Shown piece by piece: positions 50,002-58,737 of a stretch of DNA of 64,000 bases. The notes beneath the pieces are model-generated. The model made no database searches, had not been told where the DNA came from, and saw nothing but the letters and a program-made list of their open reading frames with translations. Each line of letters begins with the position of its first letter. The first letter of the stretch is position 1. Both the position numbers and the translations under genes were made by a program. Origin of the DNA: Amorphoplanes friuliensis DSM 7358 (GTDB taxonomy: Bacteria > Actinomycetota > Actinomycetes > Mycobacteriales > Micromonosporaceae); the NCBI RefSeq assembly GCF_000494755.1, contig NC_022657.1, forward strand, positions 4,440,001 through 4,504,000, in the 5' to 3' direction.

Positions 50002-52767
50002 GTGCAGCCGGGCGCGACCGCCCTGTTCGGCCGGGCGTCGCTGCTGGCCGCCGTCGAGGCCCGGCTCGCCGCCGGGGGCGGTGTCGCCCTGCACGGCCCC
50101 GAGGGCATCGGCAAGACGGCCCTGCTCGACGCCGTCGCTGCCACCGCCGCGGCGCGGGGTGAGCTGGTCGTGCGGTTGCGGCCCGCGCCGGGTGAGCGTC
50201 GCCTCCCGTACGCCGGGATCGCCGATCTGGTCGCCCAGCTGCCCGCCGGTGCCGTGGAAGCCCTGCCGCCCGCGCACCGCGCCGCCCTGGCCGTGCTGCG
50301 CCAGGGCACCGCGCCGCGCGCCGGGGCTCCCGCGCTGGCCCGGCGGCTCGTCCTGCCCCGCCTGCTCGCGCACTGTTCGCGCAGCCGGTGCGTGCTGGTG
50401 GTCGTCGACGACGTGCAATGGCTCGACGCCGAGTCCGCGGAGCTGCTGGGTTTTGCGATGAGGCGGCGGCCCGGGCCCCGGGTGCGGGTGGTGGCCGCAC
50501 AGCGCTTCCCCGACGCGGCCGGGCGGCACCGGGCGGCGCGCCTGTGCCCGGCTCCCGTCGCCGACCTCCTCGTCCCGCCGCTGGAGCCCGGCGACCTCAC
50601 CGAGCTGCTCGAGGCCCGTGGCCTGCCCTGCCGCACGGCGAGCCGTCTGCACGAGGCCAGCGGCGGCAACCCGTTCCTCGCGCTGGAGCTCGGGGCCGTG
50701 GTCGCGCCCGGTCCGGCCTGGCGCTCGGCGGCGCTGCCGGAGGCCGCGCGGGCCCTGCTGCGCCGCCGGATCGAGGCGCTGCCGGCGCCGGTGGCGGGCA
50801 CCCTGCTGGTCGCCGCGCTTGCCACCGAGCCCACGCTGACCGTGCTGGTCCGTGCCGGTCACGAGGACGCCGACCGGGATCTCCGGACGGCCGCCGCGGC
50901 CGGTGTCGTCGAGGTCGACGGTGAGGTCGTCCGTTTCACACCACCCGCGCTGAGGGTGGTGCTCGCCGAGGACGCCGGTGCCGCCCGCCGCGCCGGGGTG
51001 CACGACGCCCTCGCCAACGCCGCGCTCGACGAGACCGACAACGTGCGGCACCGGGCGCTGCGCAGCGGCCGGCCCGACGCCGACGTCGCCCGGGACCTGG
51101 TCGACGCGGCCGAACGAGCCCTGAAACGCGGCGACGGTCGCACGGCCGCCGAGCTCTACCTGCTCGCCGCCGACCGCTGCCCGCGCAGCCTGGCCGCCGA
51201 ACGGTTCGACTGGCTCGTCGCCTCGGCCGGGACGGCCGTCACGGCCGGGGTTCCCGCGCTGGCCGGACGGGCCGCCGAGGCGGTGCTCGCCGCGGCCGAC
51301 GCACCCGCCCGGCACCGGGTCACGGCCAGGCTCGTGCTGATCGACCTGGCCGGTCAGGCGCTCGCCGAGATGGGGGAGACGTTCGCCGCCGCGCTCAACG
51401 AGGCCGGCGACGACGTCACCCTGGTCGCTCCCGTCCGGCTCCGGCTGACCTGGGCCGCGATGCTCGCCGGTGACCCGTCCGCGGCGGCGACCTGCGCCGC
51501 CGAGTCCGCCGCGGCTGCCGCCCGGGCGGGTGACCTGTGCACCGAGGCGATGGCGCTCAGCGCGCTGGCGCAGGTGCAGCGGGTCCGCGGCGAGCCGCAG
51601 TGGACGCAGACCCTCGCCCGGTCCCTCGAGCTGCCCGCGCCGCAGCTCCCCGGCTGGCTGCACATGGGCCCGCGGTACGTCGCCGCCCGGTTCGCCCTGA
51701 TGGACGACCGGCTCGACGAGGCGCGGGCCGAGCTGCTCACCCTGCTCGCCGTGGCCGAGCACGACCGCGCTGGTGAAGCCCTGGTCGAGGTGCTGCGCAG
51801 CCTCTCCGAGGTGGCCGGCCGGGCGGGCCGCTGCCGGGACTCCCTCCGGTACGCCCACCGCGCCGTGGCCGCGGCCCAGCAGGCAGGGCTGAGCCCGGGA
51901 CCGACCTGGTACACCGCCGCCGTGGCCGAACTGACCGGTGGCAGTCTCGCCGCCGCGGCCGGGTATGCCCGCCGGGGCGTCCGCGCGTCCGAGCAGGAGG
52001 GTGACGCCCTCTACCTGCGGCGCAACCTGCACGCGCTGGGTCAGGCCGAGCTGCGCGCCGGGGAGACCCGCGCTGGGGTCGCCGCCCTGCGCCGCCTCCG
52101 CGAGCTGCAGACCGGCGCGACCGACCCGATGATCGTCCGCTGGCACGGTGACCTCGCCGGTGGCCTGGCCGCCCTGGGCGAGCACACCGAGGCTGCGGAG
52201 ACGCTGGCCGAGGCCCGCACGGCCGCGCAGCGCCTCGGTGCGGCGCCCGGGGTCACCGGTTATCTGGACCGGGCCACCGCGGTGGTGCTCTCGGAGAGCG
52301 GGCACGCCGACTCCGCGGTGGTGCTGTCCGCGGCCGCCGCCCAGCACTTTGCGCGGCTGCACCAGCCGATCGAGCAGGCGCACGCCCTGCTCGTCCAGGG
52401 TGGAGCCGAGCGCCGCCGCCGCCGGTACGCCGCGGCCCGGGTCGCGATCGGCGCCGCGCTCACCATCTTCCTCGCCGCCGACGCGAAGCCGTGGACCGAG
52501 CAGACCGAGCGCGCGCTGGCCCGTACGGAAGGGGCGCCGACTGATTTCGGGCTCACGTCGACCGAGGCGCGGATCGCCGGGCTGGTCCGCGACGGCGCCA
52601 GCAACCGGGAGATCGCCAACCAGCTGTTCCTGAGCGTGAAGACGGTCGAGGCGACGCTGACCCGGGTGTACCGCAAGCTCGGCGTACGCTCGCGGACCCA
52701 GCTCTCCACGCGCCTCCCGGCGCCGACAAGGGTTTTCCCTGATTCGGTGACGGTCGTCGATGCATAG
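50002..52767 (+). CDS. LAL-type LuxR regulator with AAA ATPase domain
   Basis: 921 aa from GTG 50002. Walker A GPEGIGKT at residues 32-39, Walker B CVLVVVDDVQWLD. A long TPR-like helical region (about 350-830) follows, and a LuxR-type helix-turn-helix at the end: TSTEARIAGLVRDGASNREI, FLSVKTVEATLTRVYRKLGV. Such large ATP-binding LuxR proteins (MalT-like) often switch on exported enzymes or secondary metabolism. The next gene, a secreted M4 protease on the same strand 89 nt on, is the obvious candidate target, but this is inference. Confidence 0.93.
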   Translation: MQPGATALFGRASLLAAVEARLAAGGGVALHGPEGIGKTALLDAVAATAAARGELVVRLRPAPGERRLPYAGIADLVAQLPAGAVEALPPAHRAALAVLRQGTAPRAGAPALARRLVLPRLLAHCSRSRCVLVVVDDVQWLDAESAELLGFAMRRRPGPRVRVVAAQRFPDAAGRHRAARLCPAPVADLLVPPLEPGDLTELLEARGLPCRTASRLHEASGGNPFLALELGAVVAPGPAWRSAALPEAARALLRRRIEALPAPVAGTLLVAALATEPTLTVLVRAGHEDADRDLRTAAAAGVVEVDGEVVRFTPPALRVVLAEDAGAARRAGVHDALANAALDETDNVRHRALRSGRPDADVARDLVDAAERALKRGDGRTAAELYLLAADRCPRSLAAERFDWLVASAGTAVTAGVPALAGRAAEAVLAAADAPARHRVTARLVLIDLAGQALAEMGETFAAALNEAGDDVTLVAPVRLRLTWAAMLAGDPSAAATCAAESAAAAARAGDLCTEAMALSALAQVQRVRGEPQWTQTLARSLELPAPQLPGWLHMGPRYVAARFALMDDRLDEARAELLTLLAVAEHDRAGEALVEVLRSLSEVAGRAGRCRDSLRYAHRAVAAAQQAGLSPGPTWYTAAVAELTGGSLAAAAGYARRGVRASEQEGDALYLRRNLHALGQAELRAGETRAGVAALRRLRELQTGATDPMIVRWHGDLAGGLAALGEHTEAAETLAEARTAAQRLGAAPGVTGYLDRATAVVLSESGHADSAVVLSAAAAQHFARLHQPIEQAHALLVQGGAERRRRRYAAARVAIGAALTIFLAADAKPWTEQTERALARTEGAPTDFGLTSTEARIAGLVRDGASNREIANQLFLSVKTVEATLTRVYRKLGVRSRTQLSTRLPAPTRVFPDSVTVVDA

Positions 52768-52856
52768 CGTCACTGCTCAGTCAGCCTGGTGCCTCCCGAC
52801 CCCGGGACTCCGCGCCCAGGCCTCGCCCTGACCGGGTCGAGAAAAGGAGTACGAGC

Positions 52857-55085
52857 GTGGGACGTAAGAGACTCATCACAGCGTCGGTGGCCCTGGCCAC
52901 CGGTGCGGCGCTGACGCTGGCGGCCGCACCCGCCACTGCCGGCCCGCAGCAGGCACCGAGCCCCGCACCCGCCCCCGCGGCCCTGGCCGCCTCCTCCGCC
53001 GACCGGCTCGTCGACAGCGCCGCCTCGGCGGGTGTGCTGCGCCGCGCCGCCGGCGACGATCTCAAGCGCACCGGCGTCGTGCAGGGCACGCGCGGTCTGC
53101 AGTACGTGACCTACGCGCGCTCCTTCAAGGGTCTGCAGGTCGTCGGTGGTGACGTCGTCGTCACCACCGACGCGGCCGGCGCGGTCAAGGACACCGCGGT
53201 CGCGCAGACGGCCGAGATCTCCGTGGGCACCACCGCGAAGGTCACCGCCGCGCAGGCGACCGCCACCGCGAAGTCCCGGCTGGCCAAGGTGGACAGGGCG
53301 GAGGCGCCGACGCTGAAGGTGCTCGCCTGGGGTTCGCCGAAGCTGGTCTACGAGGCTGTGGTCGAGGGCCGGACAGCCCAGAACAAGCCGAGCAACCTGC
53401 ACATCTTCGTCGACGCCGTCACGGGTGGTGTGGTCGACCAGGTCGACTACGTGCGCGAGGGCACGGGCAACGGCTACTACTACGGCAACGTCACGATCAA
53501 CACCTCGGGCTCCGGCAGCTCGTACTCCATGACCGACACGACCCGGCCGGGGCTGCGCTGCGGCGGGCAGGGCGGCACCGCGTACACCGGCACGGACGAC
53601 GCGTGGGGCACCGGCTCCGGCACCAACCTGGAGACCGCCTGCGTCGACGCCCTGTGGGGCGCCCAGCGCGAGATCGACATGTTCTCGTCGTGGTTCAACC
53701 GCAACGGCATCCTCGGCAACGGCAACAACCCGCCGATCCGCGTCGGGCTCAACGACGTGAACGCGTACTGGAACGGCTCGTACGTGAACTTCGGCCACAA
53801 CCAGGCGAACAACCGCCAGGCCACGCCGATCGACGTCGTCGGTCACGAGCTCGGCCACGCCGTCTTCCAGACCACACCGGGCGGCGCCGGCAGCGGCAAC
53901 GAGAACGGCGGTATCAACGAGTCGACCGGTGACATCTTCGGCGCCCTGACCGAGGCGTACGCGAACAGCCCGCTCGACCCGCCGGACTACGAGGTCGGCG
54001 AGGAGGTCGACCTGGTCGGCCAGGGCCCGATCCGCTACATGTACAACCCGTCGCTCGCGGGCGACCCGAACTGCTGGTCGACCTCGATCCCGTCGACCGA
54101 GGTGCACGCCGCCGCCGGTCCGCTGAACCACTGGTTCTACCTGACCGCCGAGGGTTCCGCCCCGTCGGGCAAGCCGGCCAGCCCCACCTGCAACTCGACC
54201 TCGGTGACCGGTCTCGGCATCCGCAAGGCCGGCGAGATCTACTACAACGCGATGCAGTCGAAGACCTCGACGTGGAAGTACGCCAACATCCGTACCGCCA
54301 CGCTCGCCGCCGCGAAGAACCTCTACACCCCCAGCTGCGCCGAGTTCAACATCGTCAAGGCCGCCTGGGCCGCGATCAGCGTCCCGGCGCAGTCCGGTGA
54401 GGCCACCTGCACCGGCGGCACACCGACGAACGACTTCTCGGTCTCGGCCTCGCCGACCTCGGGCAGCGTCGCGGCCGGTTCGTCGGCCACCACGACGATC
54501 GCCACCGCCACCACCTCCGGCTCGGCGCAGACCGTCGCGCTCACCGCCTCGGGCCTGCCGAGCGGGGCCACCGCCTCGTTCAGCCCGGCCTCGGTCACCT
54601 CCGGCTCGTCGTCGACCCTGACGATCGCCACCACCGCGTCGACACCCTCGGGCAGCTACACCGTCACCGTCACCGGTACGGGTTCAGCGACGCGCACCGC
54701 CACGTACACGCTGACCGTCACCGGCGGCGCGGGTGGCAGCTGCACCGGCACCAACGGCACCGACGTGTCCATCCCGGACGCCGGCTCGGCCGTCACGAGC
54801 ACCATCACGATCAGCGGCTGCGGCCGCAACGCGTCCTCGACGTCGACGGTCGCGGTGAACATCGTGCACAGCTACCGCGGTGACCTGGTCGTCGACCTGG
54901 TGGCCCCGGACGGCACCTCCTACCGCCTGAAGAACAGCAGCAGCTCGGACAGCGCCGACAACGTCAACACAACCTACACGGTCAACGTGTCCTCCGAGGC
55001 CGGCAACGGCGCCTGGAAGCTCCAGGCCCGCGACATCTACAGCGTGGACACCGGATACATCAACACCTGGACCCTCACCCTCTGA
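52857..55085 (+). CDS. Secreted M4 thermolysin-like metalloprotease
   Basis: 742 aa from GTG 52857. Sec signal (KRLITASVALATGAALTLAA, then PATAG). A propeptide with an FTP-like part (KGLQVVGGDVVVTTDAAGAV) to about residue 200. The catalytic domain has the zinc motif HELGH at 330-334 with Glu355 and Asp359 in GGINESTGDIFG, and a later His segment AAGPLNHWFYLTA. After it come an Ig-like domain (NDFSVSASPTSGSVAAGSSA, about 523-620) and a P/proprotein-convertase domain (IVHSYRGDLVVDLVAPDGTS) at the C-terminus. Exported, zinc-dependent and self-processed. A strong hairpin follows. Confidence 0.95.
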   Translation: MGRKRLITASVALATGAALTLAAAPATAGPQQAPSPAPAPAALAASSADRLVDSAASAGVLRRAAGDDLKRTGVVQGTRGLQYVTYARSFKGLQVVGGDVVVTTDAAGAVKDTAVAQTAEISVGTTAKVTAAQATATAKSRLAKVDRAEAPTLKVLAWGSPKLVYEAVVEGRTAQNKPSNLHIFVDAVTGGVVDQVDYVREGTGNGYYYGNVTINTSGSGSSYSMTDTTRPGLRCGGQGGTAYTGTDDAWGTGSGTNLETACVDALWGAQREIDMFSSWFNRNGILGNGNNPPIRVGLNDVNAYWNGSYVNFGHNQANNRQATPIDVVGHELGHAVFQTTPGGAGSGNENGGINESTGDIFGALTEAYANSPLDPPDYEVGEEVDLVGQGPIRYMYNPSLAGDPNCWSTSIPSTEVHAAAGPLNHWFYLTAEGSAPSGKPASPTCNSTSVTGLGIRKAGEIYYNAMQSKTSTWKYANIRTATLAAAKNLYTPSCAEFNIVKAAWAAISVPAQSGEATCTGGTPTNDFSVSASPTSGSVAAGSSATTTIATATTSGSAQTVALTASGLPSGATASFSPASVTSGSSSTLTIATTASTPSGSYTVTVTGTGSATRTATYTLTVTGGAGGSCTGTNGTDVSIPDAGSAVTSTITISGCGRNASSTSTVAVNIVHSYRGDLVVDLVAPDGTSYRLKNSSSSDSADNVNTTYTVNVSSEAGNGAWKLQARDIYSVDTGYINTWTLTL

Positions 55086-55102
55086 CCCCCGGTACGGCAT
55101 CA

Positions 55103-55132
55103 GGAGGCCCGTGGCGACCGCCGCGGGCCTCC
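55103..55132 (+). terminator. Terminator of the M4 protease gene
   Basis: GGAGGCCCGTGG (55103-55114) pairs with CCGCGGGCCTCC (55121-55132), 12 bp with one G-U pair and loop CGACCG. It starts 18 nt after the stop and is followed by GTTGTGT. Confidence 0.8.
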
Positions 55133-55341
55133 GTTGTGTCCGGGAACACGGCCGCGCGGCGAAAACGTCTGACCAGGACGTCCGCAACGGAGAGTGACCC
55201 GCACTACAGGGATCCGGTGGCCCCGGTCACTTCTGTATCGAGAGTTTTACCTGCTTGATTTGGTGCGGAAGCTCTCGGCCGGGATGGTTGTTGCAGGAAG
55301 CGACGAAGCTTTCGCCGTCACTGATTGTGAGGAGAAGGATC

Positions 55342-55587
55342 ATGCAGCTCACCACCAAGATTCGCGACGTCCGCGTGAACCTGGCGAACCGTCGCACCGA
55401 GCGTGTCGCCCACCGCCGCCTCAGCGCGGAACTCGCGGCGTTCCAGACCCCGGCCGAACGCGCCGAGCTCGACTTCATCCTGGGCCGCCACACCCACGAG
55501 GAGACCCGCCAGATCCGCGAGATCCTCAACGCCCAGGACTACGAGCGCCAGCGTACGGGCAACGGCATCGGCAGTTATCGCGGCTGA
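55342..55587 (+). CDS. Small basic helical protein
   Basis: 81 aa with a strong Shine-Dalgarno (GAGGAGAAGG) 5 nt upstream of ATG 55342. Almost all helix and highly charged: RDVRVNLANRRTERVAHRRL, QTPAERAELDFILGRHTHEE and TRQIREILNAQDYERQRTGN. I do not recognise the family; similar short basic proteins are common as unnamed actinobacterial ORFs. No signal peptide. The 209-nt region between the protease terminator and this gene has only an ACGTC/GACGT hairpin (about 55164-55182) and an AT-richer patch (55231-55262) as possible promoter. Confidence 0.65.
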   Translation: MQLTTKIRDVRVNLANRRTERVAHRRLSAELAAFQTPAERAELDFILGRHTHEETRQIREILNAQDYERQRTGNGIGSYRG

Positions 55588-55604
55588 CGCCCCACCGCAG
55601 ACAC

Positions 55605-55636
55605 GAACGGCCCCGGCAACGAAGCCGGGGCCGTTC
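55605..55636. terminator. Bidirectional terminator, small gene / GNAT remnant
   Basis: GAACGGCCCCGGC (55605-55617) pairs perfectly over 13 bp with GCCGGGGCCGTTC (55624-55636), loop AACGAA. It lies between convergent genes. Confidence 0.85.
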
Positions 55637-55644
55637 CGCGTCTG

Positions 55645-55950
55645 TCACGCGGGCTCGACGGTTTTCACCATGACGCAGTTCTTGAGGCCCTTGGGGCGGT
55701 CGTAGGTGAAGCCGAGCCGCTCGTAGAGGCGGCGGGTGCCGTTGTAGAGGAACGACGATGACATCTTCCTGGTCTGGCGCTTCTTCAGCGCGCGGTTGGT
55801 CTCCGCGTCCTGGCCGCGTTCGGGGCTGTCGGGGTGGAACCAGATGCACCAGCAGCCGCCGAAGATGCCGTTGTGGCGTTGCACCAGCGCGTCGAAGGCG
55901 GGCCAGGTCGGCGGGCTGAGAGGCGCGATGGTGTACGGGTCGGTGGCCAT
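55645..55950 (-). pseudogene. GNAT acetyltransferase remnant with internal in-frame deletion
   Basis: 101 codons. The N-terminal part (VQRHNGIFGGCWCIWFHPDS, ETNRALKKR) and the C-terminal part (SFLYNGTRRLYERLGFTYDR) match the two ends of a known actinobacterial GNAT subfamily of about 200 residues. The middle, which carries the acetyl-CoA-binding core (the Q/RxxGxG/A region), is missing; the halves are joined at QTRKMSS, near 55776. The frame is kept, so a short protein may still be made, but acetyltransferase activity is very unlikely. The gene is otherwise intact at both ends. Confidence 0.7.
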
Positions 55951-55962
55951 GACGGGTCCCGG

Positions 55963-56658
55963 TCAGTTCTGCTTCACGGCGGCCGTGTCGACGCACACGG
56001 TGGCCTGGTTGCCGTCCTGGTCGGCGATCACGGTCTGCCCGGGGGCGTTGCTGTCGTCGACGACGGTGCCGCCCGCGGCGAGGGCGTCGGCGATTCGCTG
56101 GGCGGCGGTCTCGGGCGCCACGTAGACCTCGAGGTGGAACCGCGGGCCCGGTGCCTCGTCCCCGAACCACAGGTTCGGGACCCGTCCCGTGGCGTCCCGG
56201 ATCTCGTCGCCGGGGGTGCCGCGGCCCTTCGAGTCGGCGCTGCCGGTCAGCAGGGCGGCCCACACCGGGGCGATGACCGCGGACTGCGCCGTGTCGAGGC
56301 CGAGCTCGAGTTCGCTGACCGAGGCCGGGTCGGGTGTGAGCCCGTGGGCGGCGGCAATCGCGGTGATCCGGCGTGCGAGGTCGACGTCCTGCTGGGTCAC
56401 CCACTCGACGATGTGCTCGGTGCCGTCGTCCTCGCGGTAGATGGCGTCGTCGCTGACAAGTTCGAGGTCGATGTGGCCCCGGCCGATCGACACGCGTGGG
56501 TGGTGGCCGAGCTCGTCGCCCGCCTCGGCGATCGCGGTGACGAACCGCGCGCCGGTGCCGAAGCCGGCGATCAGGTATCGGGTGTGCAGTCCCTGGGCCA
56601 GCTTGCGCCAGTCGGTCAGGCCGGCCTCGGCGATCTGTGCGCTTCGCAGCATGTCCAT
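55963..56658 (-). CDS. PCD-VOC fusion protein
   Basis: 231 aa. The N-terminal half resembles pterin-4a-carbinolamine dehydratase: FVTAIAEAGDELGHHPRVSI, then TQQDVDLARRITAIAAAHG. The His52-His53-Pro motif is present, but the third catalytic His is replaced (VSDD, Asp70, instead of a SHD-type sequence) and an insertion of about 16 residues (AIYREDDGTEHIVEW) follows. The C-terminal half is a VOC/glyoxalase-like domain (VPNLWFGDEAPGPRFHLEVY). PCD-VOC fusions are known in actinobacteria; here dehydratase activity is doubtful. TAGGGT 8 nt before the ATG suggests a leaderless start. Starts 12 nt upstream of the GNAT remnant and is on the same strand. Confidence 0.75.
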   Translation of the reverse strand: MDMLRSAQIAEAGLTDWRKLAQGLHTRYLIAGFGTGARFVTAIAEAGDELGHHPRVSIGRGHIDLELVSDDAIYREDDGTEHIVEWVTQQDVDLARRITAIAAAHGLTPDPASVSELELGLDTAQSAVIAPVWAALLTGSADSKGRGTPGDEIRDATGRVPNLWFGDEAPGPRFHLEVYVAPETAAQRIADALAAGGTVVDDSNAPGQTVIADQDGNQATVCVDTAAVKQN

Positions 56659-56735
56659 GGACGCGGACCCTATCGCTGGTCCGGCCGGAACGTGCGCAGA
56701 TCGGCCCAGCTCAGGGTGGCGTGCCGGTAACGACG

Positions 56736-56770
56736 AAGGCCCAGGTCGGGTCGAGCGTGACCTGGGCCTT
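56736..56770 (-). terminator. terC terminator
   Basis: AAGGCCCAGGTC (56736-56747) pairs perfectly over 12 bp with GACCTGGGCCTT (56759-56770), loop of 11 nt. It lies 15 nt downstream of the terC stop and separates it from the PCD-VOC gene. Confidence 0.8.
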
Positions 56771-56784
56771 GCGTCTGTGGTGGA

Positions 56785-57780
56785 TCAGTTGTTGTGCTTG
56801 TCGTCGTGGGCGCGGAGGCTGCCGGCGTGGGCGACGGTGTCGGGCTCCTTGCGGACCTTGATGAGGCTGGCGACCGTGGTGACGATCAGGACCACGATGA
56901 TGACGCCCAGGGAGACCGGGGTGCCGATCTCGGGGACCGACTTGCTGATGTCCTCGTGGGCCCAGTGCAGCACCAGTTTGATGCCGATGAAGGCGAGGAT
57001 GATGGACAGACCCGTCGAGAGGTAGACGAGGCGGTCCAGCAGACCCTTCACGAGGAAGAACAGTGCGCGCAGGCCCAGCAGGGCGAAGGCGTTGGCGGCG
57101 AAGACGATGAAGGCCTCCTCGGTCACGCCGAAGACCGCCGGGATCGAGTCCAGCGCGAAGAGCAGGTCGGCGCTGCCGATGGCGATGAGCGTGATGAACA
57201 GCGGTGTGGCCGTACGCTTGCCGTCGATCTTGGTGAAGAGCCTGCCGCCGACGAACTCGTCGGTGACCGGGAAGATCCGCTTGCTGGCCCGGACCACGGC
57301 GTTGTCGGGGTCGGGGTCCTCGTCGCGGTGGCGGAAGAGCTGGACCGCCGTGAAGACCAGGATCAGCCCGAAGATCAGGAACATGAACGAGAAGAGCGAC
57401 AGCAGGGTCGCGCCGAGGGCGATGAAGATGACCCGGAGCACCAGCGCGATGATGATGCCGAAGGTCAGGACCTCTTGCTGATACTTCTCCGGTACGGCGA
57501 ACGTGCTCATGATGATCACAAAGACGAAGAGGTTGTCGACCGACAGGCTCTTCTCGACGATGTACCCGGCGAAGTACTCGGTGCCGTAGTCCCAGCCCGC
57601 GACGGAGCCGAAGACGACACCGAACGCGACGGCGATCGCGATGTAGAAGACCGACCAGGCGGTGGCTTCACGGAACCCGACGGCGTGCGGGCGCAGCACT
57701 CCGAGGGTCAGGTCGAGGGCGAGCAGGGCCACGATGACCGCGATGGTCAGCGTCCAGCCGAGCGCGGTGACCTCCAGCAT
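56785..57780 (-). CDS. TerC-family integral membrane protein
   Basis: 331 aa, Shine-Dalgarno CGGAGG. About eight membrane helices; acidic residues are buried in the helices as in other TerC proteins: VIVALLALDLTLGVLRPHAV, EKSLSVDNLFVFVIIMSTFA, IGSADLLFALDSIPAVFGV and GIKLVLHWAHEDISKSVPEI. TerC proteins take part in metal (Mn) export or metal loading of exported proteins, and in tellurite resistance. I looked for a yybP-ykoY manganese riboswitch in the 117 nt upstream and saw no convincing match, only a GGGAAT/ATTCCC inverted repeat (57809-57840). Confidence 0.9.
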   Translation of the reverse strand: MLEVTALGWTLTIAVIVALLALDLTLGVLRPHAVGFREATAWSVFYIAIAVAFGVVFGSVAGWDYGTEYFAGYIVEKSLSVDNLFVFVIIMSTFAVPEKYQQEVLTFGIIIALVLRVIFIALGATLLSLFSFMFLIFGLILVFTAVQLFRHRDEDPDPDNAVVRASKRIFPVTDEFVGGRLFTKIDGKRTATPLFITLIAIGSADLLFALDSIPAVFGVTEEAFIVFAANAFALLGLRALFFLVKGLLDRLVYLSTGLSIILAFIGIKLVLHWAHEDISKSVPEIGTPVSLGVIIVVLIVTTVASLIKVRKEPDTVAHAGSLRAHDDKHNN

Positions 57781-57897
57781 GGGGGAGAAACCTCCGGGCG
57801 TGGGTTCTGGGAATTGGCGGTGCGTACCCCCAAGATTCCCTGGTCACACTGGGAGAATGCTGAAAGATGCCGGAGGTTCACACCGCGGCCGTACCCG

Positions 57898-58668
57898 TCA
57901 GGCGACCTGGAAGGACCGCTTCGACAGGCCCATCCAGAAGCCGTCGATGGGCTGGTCCGGGCTCTGCTCCGGGTCGGTGGAGGCGCCCAGGGTCAGGAAC
58001 ATCGGCGCCATGTGCTCGATCGTCGGGTGGGCGTAGGGCATGCCGGGGGCCCGGTTGCGGAAGTCGGCGAGCTCGTCGACCGCGCCGCGTGCCAGGGTCT
58101 CCGCCGTCCAGGCGTCGAACTCCTTGGACCAGCCGGGCGCCTTCGCGTCCGTGCGCCAGTCCCGCAGGAACGGCAGCCCGTGCGTGGTGAAGCCGGAGCC
58201 GACGATGAGCACACCCTCGTCGCGCAGGGGTGCGAGCCGGCGGCCGATCTCCAGCAGCCGATCGGGTTCCAGGGTCGGCAGTGACATCTGCAGCACCGGG
58301 ACGTCCGCGTCGGGGTACATGACCGTCAGCGGCACGTAGGCGCCGTGGTCCAGGCCGCGGTCGGTACGGGTGACGCGTTCGCTGTCGGGCATCAGCTTCT
58401 CGATGCGGTCGGCCAGCTCGGGCGCACCGGGCGCGCGGTACTGCACCTCGTAGTAGTGCCGGGGGAAGCCACCGAAGTCGTAGACCAGCGGGACGGTCTC
58501 GGTGGCGCCGAGCATCAGCGGGGCCGACTCCCAGTGTGCCGAGGCCATCAGGATCGCCTTCGGCGTGGGCAGGCCCGCGGTCAGGTCCTTCAGCTGGGCG
58601 ACCCAGGTGGGGTCGTCGACCAGCGGGGGAGCGCCGTGGCTGATGAACAGGGCGGGCATGGTGCTCAT
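57898..58668 (-). CDS. DODA-type class III extradiol dioxygenase (YgiD-like)
   Basis: 256 aa, Shine-Dalgarno CGGAGG. LigB/DODA fold: PALFISHGAPPLVDDPTWVA (first His), ILMASAHWESAPLMLG, GLDHGAYVPLTVMYPDADVP (His with the typical GLDHG), and LPFLRDWRTDAKAPGWSKEF. These His residues bind a single metal (zinc or iron) that opens catechol-like rings. Two MarR-type operators lie just upstream and match those in front of doxX at 19657-19704. MarR, DoxX and DODA genes are often neighbours elsewhere; here they are 39 kb apart. Physiological substrate unknown. Confidence 0.88.
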   Translation of the reverse strand: MSTMPALFISHGAPPLVDDPTWVAQLKDLTAGLPTPKAILMASAHWESAPLMLGATETVPLVYDFGGFPRHYYEVQYRAPGAPELADRIEKLMPDSERVTRTDRGLDHGAYVPLTVMYPDADVPVLQMSLPTLEPDRLLEIGRRLAPLRDEGVLIVGSGFTTHGLPFLRDWRTDAKAPGWSKEFDAWTAETLARGAVDELADFRNRAPGMPYAHPTIEHMAPMFLTLGASTDPEQSPDQPIDGFWMGLSKRSFQVA

Positions 58669-58680
58669 GGAGGGCCTCCG

Positions 58681-58737
58681 GTTGACGCTTCAACTACCTG
58701 CCTCCACGATACGTCGGTTTAGTTGAGGCGTCAACTA
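58681..58737 (-). promoter_or_regulatory. MarR-type operators upstream of the dioxygenase
   Basis: GTTGACGCTTCAAC (58681-58694) and TAGTTGAGGCGTCAACTA (58720-58737) are palindromes with the core TTGA-N4-TCAA. On the minus strand the first reads GTTGAAGCGTCAAC, 13 of 14 bases identical to 19669-19682 next to doxX. The second runs into the 3' end of the DUF1501 gene. Confidence 0.7.

Noticed and set aside
48526-52773. A 1415-codon antisense frame under the LAL regulator
   Set aside because: Same artefact of GC3 bias; the sense frame has Walker and helix-turn-helix motifs.
57781-57897. yybP-ykoY manganese riboswitch upstream of terC
   Set aside because: The conserved core is not present; only a GGGAAT/ATTCCC inverted repeat is seen.
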